The position numbers were made by a program, and so were the translations under genes. 64,000 bases of DNA from Nitrospira sp. (GTDB taxonomy: Bacteria > Nitrospirota > Nitrospiria > Nitrospirales > Nitrospiraceae), in assembly GCA_009594995.1 (NCBI GenBank), contig VOPR01000005.1:1-64000 (forward strand). The letters run 5' to 3'. The notes below the pieces were generated by a model. It was not told where the DNA came from. It saw only the letters and a program-made list of their open reading frames with translations, and searched no databases. How positions within the stretch are numbered: the stretch's first letter is position 1; every line of letters starts with the position of its first letter. Positions 12,622 to 22,735 of the stretch are shown piece by piece.

Positions 12622-13575
12622 ATGCGTCGACTCACGCACTTCATACCGGCATTGGGGATCGCGCTCATCCTGAGCGTGTTGAGGCTCATCGCGAGCCCCG
12701 ATTCCGTGTGCGCCGAATCTGGCCGGATCGTGGTGCTGAACGGTCAGGACTTAAAGCCTTATCAAGACGTGCTCGCCGGGTTTCAGCAATCGCTGTCTAA
12801 ACAGGGAATCAATCTGCCCGTGGAAATCCATGCGCTCCAAGGCAACCCCGCGGCGGCGCACGATGTGTTCGCTGACATCAAGAAAAACGGGGCTCGTCTA
12901 GTCGTGACTCTCGGGAGTGCCGCCACGCAGGCCGCCGTGCGCGAAGTGGGGCATCTTCCGTTGATGGCCACCATGATTGTCGCCGCGGATGACATCAAAC
13001 CTGCCTCGAACGCCACCGCCGTCCTGCTGGAGTTTCCTCTGGATATTCAAATGCAGTGGATTCGCCGTATCGTCCCCGCCGCCAATAGCATCGGCGTGCT
13101 GTTTAATCCTAAGGAAAATCAAACCAAAGTGAGCAACGCCTTGCGCGTCGCGAAAGAAACCGGCCTGACCCTTGTCACTCAGGCCGTGGACACACCTCGC
13201 GCCCTTCCTGATGCGCTGGAAAACCTTTCGCGCAATGTCGATGCGCTCTGGGGGATCTCTGATTCCATCGTGATGACGCCTCAAACCGCTGAACCGATCT
13301 TGCTGAGCACACTGCGAAACAAGATACCGCTCGCGGGATTGTCGACATCGTGGGTCAAGGCAGGCGCGCTCTACGCCCTTGATCGCGACTACCTCGATAT
13401 CGGGGCCCAATGCGGAGAGGTTGCCGGGAAAATCCTCGGCGGGGCCAGTCCCGCCGCCCTTGCGCCGACCTTCCCGCGCAAGGTGACCTACTCGGTAAAT
13501 CTGAAAACAGCCGGCGCCATGAACCTGGAACTGCCCCAGGACGTCGTGCGCGGCGCCACGCAGGTTTTTCAATAA
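12622..13575 (+). CDS. ABC-type substrate-binding protein (ABC_sub_bind family), no transporter partner
   Basis: A 317-residue protein with a signal peptide (about 1-33) followed by a two-lobe periplasmic binding fold of the ABC_sub_bind family (PF04392-like): an [14 protein letters not shown] start, [12 protein letters not shown] in lobe one, [15 protein letters not shown] at the domain cross-over and [15 protein letters not shown] in lobe two. Family members usually sit beside ABC permease and ATPase genes. None is present here: it lies 16 bases after the TonB-dependent receptor and 17 bases before a membrane hybrid kinase. A role as ligand-loaded co-sensor for the kinase is therefore more likely than transport, but this is inference from context. 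Confidence 0.88.
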   Translation: MRRLTHFIPALGIALILSVLRLIASPDSVCAESGRIVVLNGQDLKPYQDVLAGFQQSLSKQGINLPVEIHALQGNPAAAHDVFADIKKNGARLVVTLGSAATQAAVREVGHLPLMATMIVAADDIKPASNATAVLLEFPLDIQMQWIRRIVPAANSIGVLFNPKENQTKVSNALRVAKETGLTLVTQAVDTPRALPDALENLSRNVDALWGISDSIVMTPQTAEPILLSTLRNKIPLAGLSTSWVKAGALYALDRDYLDIGAQCGEVAGKILGGASPAALAPTFPRKVTYSVNLKTAGAMNLELPQDVVRGATQVFQ

Positions 13576-13592
13576 CTGCAGCGAGGACAGCG

Positions 13593-16496
13593 ATGGCCAG
13601 GACAAGATTCGGACTACGGGACAAGCTCAATCTCCTGAGCATCGGGCTGGTCGTGTTGACGGCGATCGGCATCGCGACATTCGTCGTGCACCGGGAAATC
13701 ACCACTCGCCATCAGGATCTGGTCAACACCGGCCTCACCACCGCGGCGATGATCGCGCAAAACAGCGAATACGCCGTCTATACGGAAAACCAGGATGCCG
13801 TGCGCAGGGTGATCGGTGGACTTCAGGCCTTGCCGGATATCGCCTATGCCGCCGTGCTCGGCAAAGAGCGGCAGGCGCTGCTGGAAGAAACCTGGGGCGC
13901 CAAGATCGCCATCCCCACAGGGCTCAGAACACGCCTGCCCGCCGCCGGAGATGTGCTCTTCGAGGAGGTGGCCATCCAGCCGGGACACCCGTCCTACATC
14001 GATATTCTGGTGCCCGTCGTCAGTCGACCGGTATCGGCCGCCGACCCGCTGTTTCTTGAGTCCAACGCGGCGGCGGCACCGGCGGCGGTCATCGGCTACA
14101 TTCAGCTCGGCCTGAGTCAGGAACGGTTGCAAAAAAATCTGCAGCAATTTGTGCTGATCACCGGGGGCGTCATCGGAGTCGTGTTGGTGGTCGGACTGGC
14201 CATGTCGTTGATCCTGACCCGGAGCATCACCAAACCGATTCTGGCATTGGTCGAAGCGGCGGGACACATCGCGGAAGGACGACTCGATGTGGATGTCGCC
14301 GCAGGCACCCATGACGAGGTGGACCGTCTGGCCGATGCATTCAACCGCATGACCAGCCGGTTGCGCATCTCACAGGCTCAAGTCCAGGACTACCAACATG
14401 GTCTAGAGGACAAGGTGGCGCAGCGCACCAGGCAACTGGAACTCGCCTCGCAAGAAGCCCAGCGGCTCGCTGAAGAAGCGCAAGCGGCCAGCCGGGCCAA
14501 GTCGCAGTTTCTCGCGAACATGAGCCATGAAATCCGGACGCCGATGAACGGCGTGCTGGGTATGACCGAGCTTTTGCTCACGAGCACCCTCGACACCAGA
14601 CAGCGCCATCTGACCAGGACCATTCAACAATCCGGCGAAGCTCTTCTGGCCATCATCAACGATATTCTCGACTTCTCCAAAATCGAAGCGGGCAAACTCC
14701 AGCTGGAACAATTGGATTTTGACGTACAGGAAACTGTCGAAAGCGCCGTGGAGCTTTTTGCTGGTCCTGCCCAACGGAAACAAGTGGAATTGACCTGTCA
14801 GATGCTCGGTACCTTTCCGCGTGCCCTCCGCGGCGACCCCATTCGACTTCGGCAAGCGTTGCTCAATCTGATTAGCAACGCCCTGAAGTTTACGGCGAAG
14901 GGAGAGATCAACGTACGCGTCCACGCGATCACTGAAACGGACACGGCCGTCACCCTTCGATTCGAGGTGAAAGATTCCGGCGTCGGTATTCCGGCTGAGG
15001 CCCATCAGCGCATCTTCGAGGCCTTTTCCCAGGCCGACGGGACAACCACCAGACGCTTCGGCGGGACGGGTCTCGGCCTCACAATCGTCAAGGAACTTGT
15101 GGCACTCATGCAGGGTCAGATCGGTGTGGAGAGCCAAGTGGGGCAGGGCTCCACCTTTTGGTTTACGGCGGTCTTCGAACGGCAACCGGCAGCAGCTCCG
15201 GGCCACCAACAGGCTCCTGAACAGGCGCTCCTCAAGAAGCGAATCCTGGTCGTCGACGACACGCCGGCCAATCGCGAAATCCTGGATGAACATCTCCGCA
15301 CCTGGGGCGCACTTCCGACCTTAGCCGCCTCGGCACAAGAGGCATTGGGGCTGCTCGAAACCACGCTCGACTCGCCGCAACCGTTCGACCTGGCCATTCT
15401 GGATCTGCATATGCCGGACATGGACGGACTGGAGTTGGCCAAGGCCATTCGAACGGATCCGCGCCTCGCCGACTTGCCGCTCCTGATGCTTACGTCGGTG
15501 GGATATGACGCCAGTACACCCGGCGCGCCCGATCTGGACGCATGGGTCACCAAACCCGTCCGGAATACCCTGCTTCGCCAAGCCCTGCTTGGCTTGCTCC
15601 AAACCAGACATCGTGCGCCCATTCAGCTTCCATCCCCACCGCCTACAGCTTCCGGCCCGATACCATTTCAAGCCGCCCGCCTCCTGTTGGTCGAAGACAC
15701 GCCCGTCAACCGGGAGGTGGCGCTGGGCATGTTGGACATGCTCGGACACTTCGTGCAGGCCGTCGAAAATGGCCGGCTCGCGGTCGAAGCGGTTGCGCAA
15801 GAACGGTATGACCTGGTGCTCATGGATTGTCAGATGCCGGAGATGGACGGCTTTACCGCCACCGCCACGATTCGGCAGCAGGAACGAGAAGCCGGAGGCC
15901 ATCGCCACGTGCCCATCATCGCTCTCACCGCCAACGCGATGGAAGGAGATCGCGCTCGGTGCCTGGCCGCCGGTATGGACGATTACCTGGCAAAACCCTT
16001 TACCATGGCGCAACTCAGCGAGATGCTGACACAATGGCTGACAGCGCAGACATCTCCTGATAAGACGGAACGGGTATCTTCTGCTTCGGCCAGCGCAGAC
16101 GATGTGCCGTCCGATCAACCACCGCCTCCTTCCGCCGCAGAGATCGACAAAGCGGCGTGGGATGCAATCCTGGCACTGCAGCGGCCAGGACGCCCCGATA
16201 TCCTCGCCAAGGTCCTGACGGCCTATCTCAACGATTCCCGGATCTTGGTCGAGGAAATACGCACGGCGGTTCACACCCAAGACCCGGTTGCGCTTGCTAA
16301 GGCAGCGCATCGACTAAAATCCAGCAGCGCTCAACTCGGAGCCTTGGCCACGTCGGCCCACTGCAAAGAACTGGAAAACCTGGGACGACTCGCACGCCTC
16401 GACGGTGCCGCCAGCCTGCTGGCACAGCTCACAGACGCCCACCAAGCGGCCTGCGCGACAATCACCAGCGAGCTCTTGCAGCGTACGGCCTCATGA
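13593..16496 (+). CDS. Membrane hybrid histidine kinase with HAMP (HisKA-HATPase-REC-REC-HPt)
   Basis: A 967-residue kinase; ATG 13593 is preceded by GCGAGGA. TM1 is at about 10-32, then a periplasmic sensor of about 150 residues whose start ([14 protein letters not shown]) resembles CHASE8-type sensors, then TM2 at about 185-207. A HAMP domain (about 208-260, [13 protein letters not shown]), a coiled coil, HisKA with H312, HATPase_c, receivers with D604 and D745 and an HPt with H906 follow. The periplasmic sensor could contact the binding protein encoded just upstream. Kinase, receiver and HPt regions are very close to those of the kinase at 7426, while the sensory N-termini are unrelated, so one arose from the other with a sensor swap. 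Confidence 0.93.
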   Translation: MARTRFGLRDKLNLLSIGLVVLTAIGIATFVVHREITTRHQDLVNTGLTTAAMIAQNSEYAVYTENQDAVRRVIGGLQALPDIAYAAVLGKERQALLEETWGAKIAIPTGLRTRLPAAGDVLFEEVAIQPGHPSYIDILVPVVSRPVSAADPLFLESNAAAAPAAVIGYIQLGLSQERLQKNLQQFVLITGGVIGVVLVVGLAMSLILTRSITKPILALVEAAGHIAEGRLDVDVAAGTHDEVDRLADAFNRMTSRLRISQAQVQDYQHGLEDKVAQRTRQLELASQEAQRLAEEAQAASRAKSQFLANMSHEIRTPMNGVLGMTELLLTSTLDTRQRHLTRTIQQSGEALLAIINDILDFSKIEAGKLQLEQLDFDVQETVESAVELFAGPAQRKQVELTCQMLGTFPRALRGDPIRLRQALLNLISNALKFTAKGEINVRVHAITETDTAVTLRFEVKDSGVGIPAEAHQRIFEAFSQADGTTTRRFGGTGLGLTIVKELVALMQGQIGVESQVGQGSTFWFTAVFERQPAAAPGHQQAPEQALLKKRILVVDDTPANREILDEHLRTWGALPTLAASAQEALGLLETTLDSPQPFDLAILDLHMPDMDGLELAKAIRTDPRLADLPLLMLTSVGYDASTPGAPDLDAWVTKPVRNTLLRQALLGLLQTRHRAPIQLPSPPPTASGPIPFQAARLLLVEDTPVNREVALGMLDMLGHFVQAVENGRLAVEAVAQERYDLVLMDCQMPEMDGFTATATIRQQEREAGGHRHVPIIALTANAMEGDRARCLAAGMDDYLAKPFTMAQLSEMLTQWLTAQTSPDKTERVSSASASADDVPSDQPPPPSAAEIDKAAWDAILALQRPGRPDILAKVLTAYLNDSRILVEEIRTAVHTQDPVALAKAAHRLKSSSAQLGALATSAHCKELENLGRLARLDGAASLLAQLTDAHQAACATITSELLQRTAS

Positions 16497-16561
16497 CTCG
16501 TCGTTTGCAGATCCGTTCCTGACTTGCGAACCGGGCCGGTCCGCGCTAGTCTTGGCCACCC

Positions 16562-17380
16562 ATGGCCACCTACGCAATCGGCGACGTCCAGGGCTGCTTC
16601 AAATCCTTGACGCAGCTCACGAAGACCATTCAATTTGATCCGAAGCAGGACCGCCTCTGGTTTGTCGGCGATCTCGTCAACCGTGGTCCCGACTCCCTCA
16701 ATGTGCTGCGCTATATTCGTGGCCTCGGCCCCGCCGCCGTTACGGTTCTCGGCAATCACGATGTCTTCCTCCTCGCCGTGGCTGCCGGGCTAGCGTCTCT
16801 TCGCCCCAGCGATACCTTGACGCACGTCTTAGAAGCCCCGGACCGCGATGACCTGATGGGTTGGCTGCGTCAGCAACCGCTGGTGTATCGGGAGGGGGAT
16901 TTCTTGTTGGTCCATGCGGGACTTCTGCCTGGCTGGACTGTGGAACAGGCCGAGGCCCTGGCCGGGGAAGCTCAGACGGCGATGCGGGGAGATCAGTTCA
17001 CTGCGACGCTGCGCGCACTCCACCCCAGCGGCCCGTTGCAGTGGCGCCCGGACCTGACAGGACCGGTTCGCCTGGCCACTATCATCAAGGTGCTGACCCG
17101 ATTGAGAGCCTGCTCACGCGAAGGCCTCATGGAATCTTCCTTCTCGGGCCCGCCCGATCGAACCCCGGATGGGTTTCAGCCCTGGTTCGATGTTCCGGGG
17201 CGACGCAATGCTACGGCCACGATCGTCTTCGGACACTGGGCGGCCATGGGATTGAAACTCACGACCAACATGTTGGCACTGGATAGCGGCTGCGTGTATG
17301 GAAGACAGCTGACGGCGGTGCGCCTGGAAGATCGGAAGGTGTTTCAGGTACGGTGCGAGGAGACCCGTGGCGGAGGGTAA
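16562..17380 (+). CDS. apaH: Symmetrical bis(5'-nucleosyl)-tetraphosphatase
   Basis: This 272-residue cytoplasmic hydrolase cleaves diadenosine tetraphosphate into two ADP molecules and keeps alarmone dinucleotide levels low. It carries the metallophosphatase motifs in order: GDVQG (10), GDLVNRGPDS (about 36), LGNHD (about 63), VHAGLLPGW (about 118) and a late GHWAAMG. Length matches the ApaH family. It starts 65 bases after the hybrid kinase and its end overlaps the DUF309 gene by 14 bases. The motif set separates it from generic serine/threonine phosphatases. Confidence 0.95.
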   Translation: MATYAIGDVQGCFKSLTQLTKTIQFDPKQDRLWFVGDLVNRGPDSLNVLRYIRGLGPAAVTVLGNHDVFLLAVAAGLASLRPSDTLTHVLEAPDRDDLMGWLRQQPLVYREGDFLLVHAGLLPGWTVEQAEALAGEAQTAMRGDQFTATLRALHPSGPLQWRPDLTGPVRLATIIKVLTRLRACSREGLMESSFSGPPDRTPDGFQPWFDVPGRRNATATIVFGHWAAMGLKLTTNMLALDSGCVYGRQLTAVRLEDRKVFQVRCEETRGGG

Positions 17381-17879
17381 CCGGCCGGCCATGGCCGATT
17401 GGCCACGGTACACGAACAGGACATTTCCCACCTACCGCTTTCTTCCCGGGCGAACCCCACATCCACGTCGTCATCCACAGGGCCATTCGTTCGAACAATC
17501 TGAACCAGTCCCGCGCTCGTTCGATCCCAAACAATGGGCGACCTCCGAGGACTATCTCTACGGCATCGATCTCTACAACTGGACCTATTGGTGGGAAGCG
17601 CACGAAGTCTTTGAGGGATTCTGGCATGCCTACGGACGTACCACCCTGGAAGGCAACTTCTTCCAAGCGCTCATTCAATGCGCCGCTGCCAATCTCAAAC
17701 ATGAGCTTGGCAACGAGCAGGCGACGCGAAACCTCATTGCGCGAGCCCATGCTCGCCTAATGCTTGTCCCCGATCGTTATATGGGATTGAATACCGCCGC
17801 CGTCGTCGAACAGTGTGCGAGTTGGCTGGATCAACGGAAGCCGAACGCGCCCATTCGGTTCGTCCTATCGACAGATTGA
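17367..17879 (+). CDS. DUF309-domain protein
   Basis: A 170-residue protein starting at GTG 17367, which overlaps the end of apaH and has GAGGAG five bases upstream; an ATG at 17391 is an alternative. Residues 60-150 contain the DUF309 signature: a YWWEAHEVFEGFW helix followed by FFQALIQCAAA, with conserved His, Glu and Trp residues. The biochemical function of DUF309 is not known. Residues 1-55 are basic and proline-rich and not conserved-looking. The C-terminal end faces panB on the other strand, with a short hairpin in between. Confidence 0.85.
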   Translation: MAEGNRPAMADWPRYTNRTFPTYRFLPGRTPHPRRHPQGHSFEQSEPVPRSFDPKQWATSEDYLYGIDLYNWTYWWEAHEVFEGFWHAYGRTTLEGNFFQALIQCAAANLKHELGNEQATRNLIARAHARLMLVPDRYMGLNTAAVVEQCASWLDQRKPNAPIRFVLSTD

Positions 17880-17886
17880 GAAGAGA

Positions 17887-17907
17887 CCCGCAGTCGTTGG
17901 ATGCGGG
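17887..17907. terminator. Short hairpin between convergent genes
   Basis: Inverted arms CCCGCA and TGCGGG enclose a 9-base loop in the 43-base gap between the DUF309 gene (+) and panB (-). There is no clear T-run on either side, so a rho-independent terminator is possible but weak. Confidence 0.35.
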
Positions 17908-17922
17908 AGATGGCGAGCCTGC

Positions 17923-18711
17923 TCAGTGGTAGCTTTCAGAATCGGACGGGAAGGTGCCCTGCTCAACCTCATCCTTGTATCGGCGCAGAGCCTGGAGCGC
18001 ATCGGCCTTGAGATGGCCGTATGGCTTCACAAACTTCGGCACGAACTCATCAAACAGACCGAGAAGATCATAGAGGACGAGCACCTGCCCGTCGCAATGC
18101 GGACCCGCTCCGATACCGATGGTCGGAATCGTGAGTGCTTCACTGACGGTCTTCGCCAATCCCGCGGGAATCGCCTCCAGCACAATGCCGACAGCGCCGG
18201 CAGCCTCTAAGGCAAGGGCATCGTCGATCAACGGTTGCGCCCGATCCTTACCCTTTCCCTGCACTTTGTACCCGCCATATTGCTGGACGGATTGTGGCGT
18301 CATGCCGAGGTGACCGATCACCGGGATGCCCATCCGGGCCATCGCCGCCACACGATCTGCCACAGCCGCGCCCCCTTCCAACTTCACGGCATGGGCTCCG
18401 GCTTGAAGGAACCGCCCGGCGTTTCGCACGGCCTCTTCCTGGCTGGCCTGATACGACATAAACGGCATGTCACCGACGACCAACGATCGCTGAACCGCTC
18501 CGGCCACGAGCCCGGTGTGGTACAGCATCTGTTCCATGGTGACGGAGAGGGTATTGGGCTTGCCCTGCACAACCACGCCCAGCGAGTCGCCCACCAGAAT
18601 CACGTCGATGCCGGCTTGCTCGACAATGCGCGCAAACAGCGCATCATAGGCCGTGACCACCACGATCTTGCGTCTGTCGCGCTTGCACTTCAGCAAGTCG
18701 GGGACCGTCAT
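17923..18711 (-). CDS. panB: 3-methyl-2-oxobutanoate hydroxymethyltransferase
   Basis: This enzyme transfers a hydroxymethyl group from 5,10-methylenetetrahydrofolate to alpha-ketoisovalerate, making ketopantoate for pantothenate and coenzyme A. The 262-residue length and the motifs VTAYDALFARI, ILVGDSLG (metal aspartate), VGDMPFMSYQ, AVKLEGG, VIGHLGMTPQS and IGIGAGPHCDGQVLV are typical of PanB. ATG 18711 overlaps the metF stop (ATGA); a GTG one codon upstream at 18714 is also possible. It directly follows metF, which consumes the same folate substrate, and folD lies upstream on the same strand, so the three form a one-carbon unit. Confidence 0.96.
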   Translation of the reverse strand: MTVPDLLKCKRDRRKIVVVTAYDALFARIVEQAGIDVILVGDSLGVVVQGKPNTLSVTMEQMLYHTGLVAGAVQRSLVVGDMPFMSYQASQEEAVRNAGRFLQAGAHAVKLEGGAAVADRVAAMARMGIPVIGHLGMTPQSVQQYGGYKVQGKGKDRAQPLIDDALALEAAGAVGIVLEAIPAGLAKTVSEALTIPTIGIGAGPHCDGQVLVLYDLLGLFDEFVPKFVKPYGHLKADALQALRRYKDEVEQGTFPSDSESYH

Positions 18712-19601
18712 CACCCGAGCTCGGCTTTCGTCAGAATTTCCGGCAACCGTTCCGTTGATTTGATGGCCATAATATGGACGCCGTCGCAGTAGGGACGCAC
18801 CGCCTTGATGGTCCGCACCGCAATCTCCACCCCCGCATCTAGTGCGCGTTTGTCCCCGGCCGCGCGCATTTCGTCGATCATCTCCTGCGGCACACAGACG
18901 CCGGGAATATTGGCGTTCATGAATTCCGCCATCTTGGCGTTGCGCAGCAGCAAAATCCCGGCGAGCACCTTCACCTTGAACGGGCGCACCGCAGCCATAA
19001 ACTTTTTGAACTGCTCCGGTTGATAGATTGCCTGGGTCTGGAAGAACTCCGCTCCGGCTCGAACCTTGACCTCGAACTTGACCAGCATCGGCCCGAGAGG
19101 ATCCGCTTCAGGGGTCACCGCGCCGCCGATCGTAAACGCCGTGGAACCGTCAAGCTTGTTGCCCGCATAGTCCTTGCCGTTATTCAGCCCGGTCACTAAT
19201 TGCATGACCTGCACGGAGTCCAGGTCGTACACAGGCTTGGCGTCCTTATGATCCCCGACGGTGGGATAATCCCCGGTCAGACAGAGAATGTTTCGGATGC
19301 CAAGCATGTGGGCGCCCATGAGATCGGATTGCATCGCAATGCGATTGCGATCCCGGCAAGTCAGCTGCATCACCGGGTCATGCCCCAGCTCGTACAACAA
19401 GCGACAGACGGGCAACGACCCGGCCCGCACAATCGCCGCCGTATTGTCCGTGACGTTGACCCCGTGCACACGCCCAACCAGCGTCTTCGCGCTTTCCAGC
19501 ACATGAGTCAGATTCGTGCCCTTTGGCGGGTTATATTCCACCGTCACGGCAAACTGCCCCTGCGCCAGCACGTCCTTGAGTCGCCGCGGCTCTTGGCTCA
19601 T
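18711..19601 (-). CDS. metF: Methylenetetrahydrofolate reductase
   Basis: A flavin-dependent reductase of 296 residues that makes 5-methyltetrahydrofolate for methionine synthesis or C1 metabolism. Visible family features: the N-terminal VTVEYNPPKGTNLTH strand and loop, the LTCRDRNR motif, ILCLTGDYP, FTIGGAVTPEADP and FFQTQAIYQPEQF. ATG 19601 (MSQEPRRLKD) is preceded by GGGAAGATCGAG and fits the family start; longer in-frame extensions to 19664 add an unlikely acidic leader. The separate MTHFR_C-like protein at 580 may complement it. It overlaps panB by one base. Confidence 0.94.
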   Translation of the reverse strand: MSQEPRRLKDVLAQGQFAVTVEYNPPKGTNLTHVLESAKTLVGRVHGVNVTDNTAAIVRAGSLPVCRLLYELGHDPVMQLTCRDRNRIAMQSDLMGAHMLGIRNILCLTGDYPTVGDHKDAKPVYDLDSVQVMQLVTGLNNGKDYAGNKLDGSTAFTIGGAVTPEADPLGPMLVKFEVKVRAGAEFFQTQAIYQPEQFKKFMAAVRPFKVKVLAGILLLRNAKMAEFMNANIPGVCVPQEMIDEMRAAGDKRALDAGVEIAVRTIKAVRPYCDGVHIMAIKSTERLPEILTKAELG

Positions 19602-19699
19602 CTCGATCTTCCCTGCATGGTTTGTGGTCTCCCCATCCTCCGGCCCATTCTCATCTTCCCGCACTTGGAAGCGGGCGGAACGGGACGTCCCGACTCGCC

Positions 19700-20560
19700 C
19701 TATTTCATCCCTGCCATTCTCTTAGCAGATTCAACGGTATTGTCGAGCAACATCGCAATCGTCATCGGTCCGACGCCACCGGGCACCGGGCTGATCCAGC
19801 CCGCCTTCTGGCTCACCGGTTCATAATCCACATCGCCGCAGAGTTTTCCGTCAGTCCACCGATTCGTGCCTACGTCGATGACAACCGCTCCTTCCCGCAC
19901 CATGTCGGCAGTCACAAACTTGGCCTTTCCGATGGCCACCAGCAACAGCTCCGCCTCGCGACAGACCGCCGCCAAGTCCTTGGTCTTGGAATGGCAAATC
20001 GTCACCGTGGCGTTCCGCTGCAACAGCATGAGCGCCAACGGTTTCCCCACGATATTGCTGCGGCCCAATACCACCGCGCGCTTGCCCTCGATGCCGACGC
20101 CGGTCGACTCGATCATCTTGATGACGCCCTTCGGGGTACAAGCCTCGAACACCGGATTGCCCTCGACCAACCGGCCAAAGTTATACGGATGGAACCCATC
20201 GGCATCCTTGTCCGGCGACACGGCCTCCAGCACGACGCGACTCTCAATGTGCTTGGGAAGCGGCAACTGCACGAGAATCCCGTGCACTTTTGGATCCGCG
20301 TTCTTCTTTGCAATTAACGCCAACAAATCCGCCTGCGTGGTGGTGGCAGGCAATTTATAATCGTCGATATAGATACCTGCCGCATCGCAGGCTTTCTGCT
20401 TACTCTTCACATACTGATGCGACGCGGGATCGTCACCGACCAGAATCGTGGCAAGACCCGGCTTCACTCCGGTCTTTGCCAGAACCGCCGCAGATTCAAT
20501 CGCCAGCCGGTCACGCACCTGCTGCGCCAATGCTTTCCCATCGATAATTCGTGCCGCCAC
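19700..20560 (-). CDS. folD: Methylenetetrahydrofolate dehydrogenase / methenyltetrahydrofolate cyclohydrolase
   Basis: A bifunctional 286-residue enzyme interconverting methylene-, methenyl- and 10-formyl-tetrahydrofolate. Motifs: ARIIDGKALAQQV at the N-terminus, LVGDDPASHQYVKSKQKAC with the catalytic tyrosine and lysine, LVQLPLPKHI, PDKDADGFHPYN, the NADP-binding VLGRSNIVGKP and PVPGGVGPMTIAML at the end. The chosen start is GTG 20560, because GGGAGGAT lies seven bases upstream and the family begins at this point; a longer frame to 20614 has no support. It reads in the same direction as metF and panB, 98 bases upstream of metF. Confidence 0.96.
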   Translation of the reverse strand: MAARIIDGKALAQQVRDRLAIESAAVLAKTGVKPGLATILVGDDPASHQYVKSKQKACDAAGIYIDDYKLPATTTQADLLALIAKKNADPKVHGILVQLPLPKHIESRVVLEAVSPDKDADGFHPYNFGRLVEGNPVFEACTPKGVIKMIESTGVGIEGKRAVVLGRSNIVGKPLALMLLQRNATVTICHSKTKDLAAVCREAELLLVAIGKAKFVTADMVREGAVVIDVGTNRWTDGKLCGDVDYEPVSQKAGWISPVPGGVGPMTIAMLLDNTVESAKRMAGMK

Positions 20561-20816
20561 AATATCCTCCCTGGCCTGAATAGAAGCGAAAAGTGAGGGC
20601 ACCATAGCAGGCAATTTTTCAACAAGTCAACGCTGGATGCAGCGGGAGAGGCTCGATCATCGCCTCCACCGAATGCGGTCGTCGCCAGATCGTCCCACGC
20701 GGGGGCGACTCGCCTTCCACTACGTCCTTCACACACGATTCCGCTGCTTCCTTGACAGTCTCTGAGACCCTTGGCTACGATGCACCTACACAATCTTCTG
20801 TGCGATACCTTCGTTG

Positions 20817-21848
20817 ATGATTTCCACAACCAGCCGTGACAGCGTTCTCAACCGGCCCAAGCGCCGCCGTAGTTTAGGACTGGCTCTTGCCGGAGCCGTG
20901 GGCGTGCTCTTTGCCTGCTCGTGGGCCTGGGCCCTGCAAGTGAGCGGCTTGGAGTCCCCGCACAGCTTTCTGGCCGATCCCGCGTCGAGGTCGTATTTCA
21001 TCTCGAACATCAACGGAGAGACCAACGCCCGGGACAACAACGGATTCATCACCAAACTGAGCGACGACGGAAAGATCACGGCCTTCAAGTTCATTGAAGG
21101 CGGCCGCGGCGACGTCACCCTCCACGCTCCGAAGGGTATGGCCGTCGTCGATCAGGTCCTCTACGTCACGGACCTGGACGCCCTGCGCGCCTTCGACAAG
21201 ACGACAGGAAAACCTCTCGCGACGCTGGCACTCCCGCGTCCCGCCGACGGCAAAGCTGTTCAGTCGCTCGTCGACGTGGCTGCCGATGGGCAGGGCCATC
21301 TGTATCTCGCCGACCAGGGCGGCAATGCGATTTACCGCGTGGATCTCACTCCGACCTTAACGCTGTCACTATACGTCTCGGGGGCACACCTGGCCGGGCC
21401 ATCAGGAGTCGCCGTGCATCCCAAAACCGGGCATATCGTCGTAGTGAGTTATGACTCAGGAAAGATCTTCGACATCACTCCGGAAGGCACCCTGACCGAA
21501 CTGGCCTCGAACGGGTTCTTCACCGGACGATTTCAAAATTTGAGCGGAGTCGATTTCGACCGGTGGGGCAGCATGTACGTGTCCGACGCGACGAAGGGCA
21601 AAATCTGGCGGATGCTGCCGAACAATAAATTTCAGGTCATCGCGGAATATCTGCCTGGGCCGTCGGACCTTGGCATCGACCGCGTGAATCACTTGATTCT
21701 CGTCCCCTACCAGGACTCGAATGCCGCCGAGGTCAACGGCCTCGAATCTCCCACGGCGTCGTCGGGCGATCGCGCCAAACGCACGTTGGCAGATTACGGG
21801 TTCGTCGAACCACTGAAAGCCGAGAAGGAAGGATCATCCCGCAAATGA
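20817..21848 (+). CDS. Secreted NHL/SMP-30-type beta-propeller protein
   Basis: A 343-residue protein starting at ATG 20817 (a TTG precedes it). Residues 12-41 are a basic, then hydrophobic signal peptide ending AWA. The mature part has about five or six beta-propeller blades with repeated D-x-x-G-x-LYVAD-like strands, for example GLYVTDLDALRAFD-type turns, GQGHLYLADQGGNAIYR, GHIVVVSYDSGKIF and GSMYVSDATKGKIWR. Such proteins bind ligands or act as lactonases, but no catalytic residue set was recognised, so the role is unknown. It is translationally coupled to the Cys/His-rich gene that follows (4-base overlap). Confidence 0.8.
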   Translation: MISTTSRDSVLNRPKRRRSLGLALAGAVGVLFACSWAWALQVSGLESPHSFLADPASRSYFISNINGETNARDNNGFITKLSDDGKITAFKFIEGGRGDVTLHAPKGMAVVDQVLYVTDLDALRAFDKTTGKPLATLALPRPADGKAVQSLVDVAADGQGHLYLADQGGNAIYRVDLTPTLTLSLYVSGAHLAGPSGVAVHPKTGHIVVVSYDSGKIFDITPEGTLTELASNGFFTGRFQNLSGVDFDRWGSMYVSDATKGKIWRMLPNNKFQVIAEYLPGPSDLGIDRVNHLILVPYQDSNAAEVNGLESPTASSGDRAKRTLADYGFVEPLKAEKEGSSRK

Positions 21849-22546
21849 GCCAATGTGTATATTGCAAGCAGCGCAAGGGGAAACGTTCCTGTCCGGCACT
21901 CGCCGGTCTGATTTGCAGCCAATGCTGCGGGGAACATCGGCTCACACGTATCTCCTGCCCTCCGGACTGCGACTATCTCGACACGGGAAGCGAGTATCAG
22001 CAGAAGCGGCTCGGGGAGCAGTTCGCCCCGGTCCGGCGCGAACTCTATCGGCAGCTCAGCGTGGCCGGCGGGGAGAAAGCGGCGGCGCTGTTCAACCTTA
22101 TCGAGGTTGTCACGTTCGGCTACTTCCACGACCGGCGCGACGGCCAGGATGCTGAAGTGTTTGCGGCCATTCAAGCGCTGCGCCGCACATTAAGCCCGCT
22201 CCATGTACCGGCCGCTCCGATGCCGGTCTTTGCCGAACGCCTCAAGAAGGAATATGACACCTTTGTGAAGCAACAACCCCAACAGATCACCGACGCAGGC
22301 TCGGCTCCCGAAATTTTGGACCGCGCACTGGCACTTCTGACGGAGTTTTCCGGCCAGGATTTCCAATCCAGGCGGTTTCTCCTCGGTATGATCGGCTATG
22401 TCAAAACCTTCCACCCCGAGATTGCAGAACATCTGACCAAGCAACACGAAGCAGGACGAATTGTGCTTCCGGGACAATTGACCCCGCCTGCTCAAGAACC
22501 ACCGGCCCATGTGCATAGCCCTGAATGCCGCCATCACCACCACTGA
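21845..22546 (+). CDS. Cysteine-rich putative metal-binding protein with histidine tail
   Basis: A 233-residue cytoplasmic protein. The first 42 residues hold eight cysteines (C4, C7, C16, C24, C27, C28, C38, C42) plus H31, a likely double zinc cluster that starts CVYC and includes CSQCCGEHR and CPPDC. The middle is helical (residues 50-200), and the C-terminus is rich in histidine (HVHSPECRHHHH). I do not recognise a named family; similar Cys-rich N-termini are seen in conserved hypothetical proteins. The start overlaps the beta-propeller gene by four bases, so the two are co-translated. Zinc or nickel handling is possible but unproven. Confidence 0.8.
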   Translation: MSQCVYCKQRKGKRSCPALAGLICSQCCGEHRLTRISCPPDCDYLDTGSEYQQKRLGEQFAPVRRELYRQLSVAGGEKAAALFNLIEVVTFGYFHDRRDGQDAEVFAAIQALRRTLSPLHVPAAPMPVFAERLKKEYDTFVKQQPQQITDAGSAPEILDRALALLTEFSGQDFQSRRFLLGMIGYVKTFHPEIAEHLTKQHEAGRIVLPGQLTPPAQEPPAHVHSPECRHHHH

Positions 22547-22569
22547 CGCCCTTCTACTCCTGACATAGA

Positions 22570-22583
22570 GCCCCTCTCGGGGC
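22570..22583. terminator. Weak hairpin after the Cys/His-rich gene
   Basis: Arms GCCCC and GGGGC enclose the tetraloop TCTC, 23 bases after the preceding stop. The tract that follows is only modestly T-rich, so this is a weak candidate terminator before the next signalling operon. Confidence 0.3.
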
Positions 22584-22735
22584 CCAACTCAGTTCCGTTT
22601 CCTCCTGAGGACTCTCAGCGCTCCACACCTATTTTCTCTTTAGTTTCGCCGCATTTCTGCCGATACAGGCGGGCCAAGACCTACGACTATGGAGCGGAAT
22701 GCAATCCTGGCAACTCTCGTAACCAGTTGAAATTC

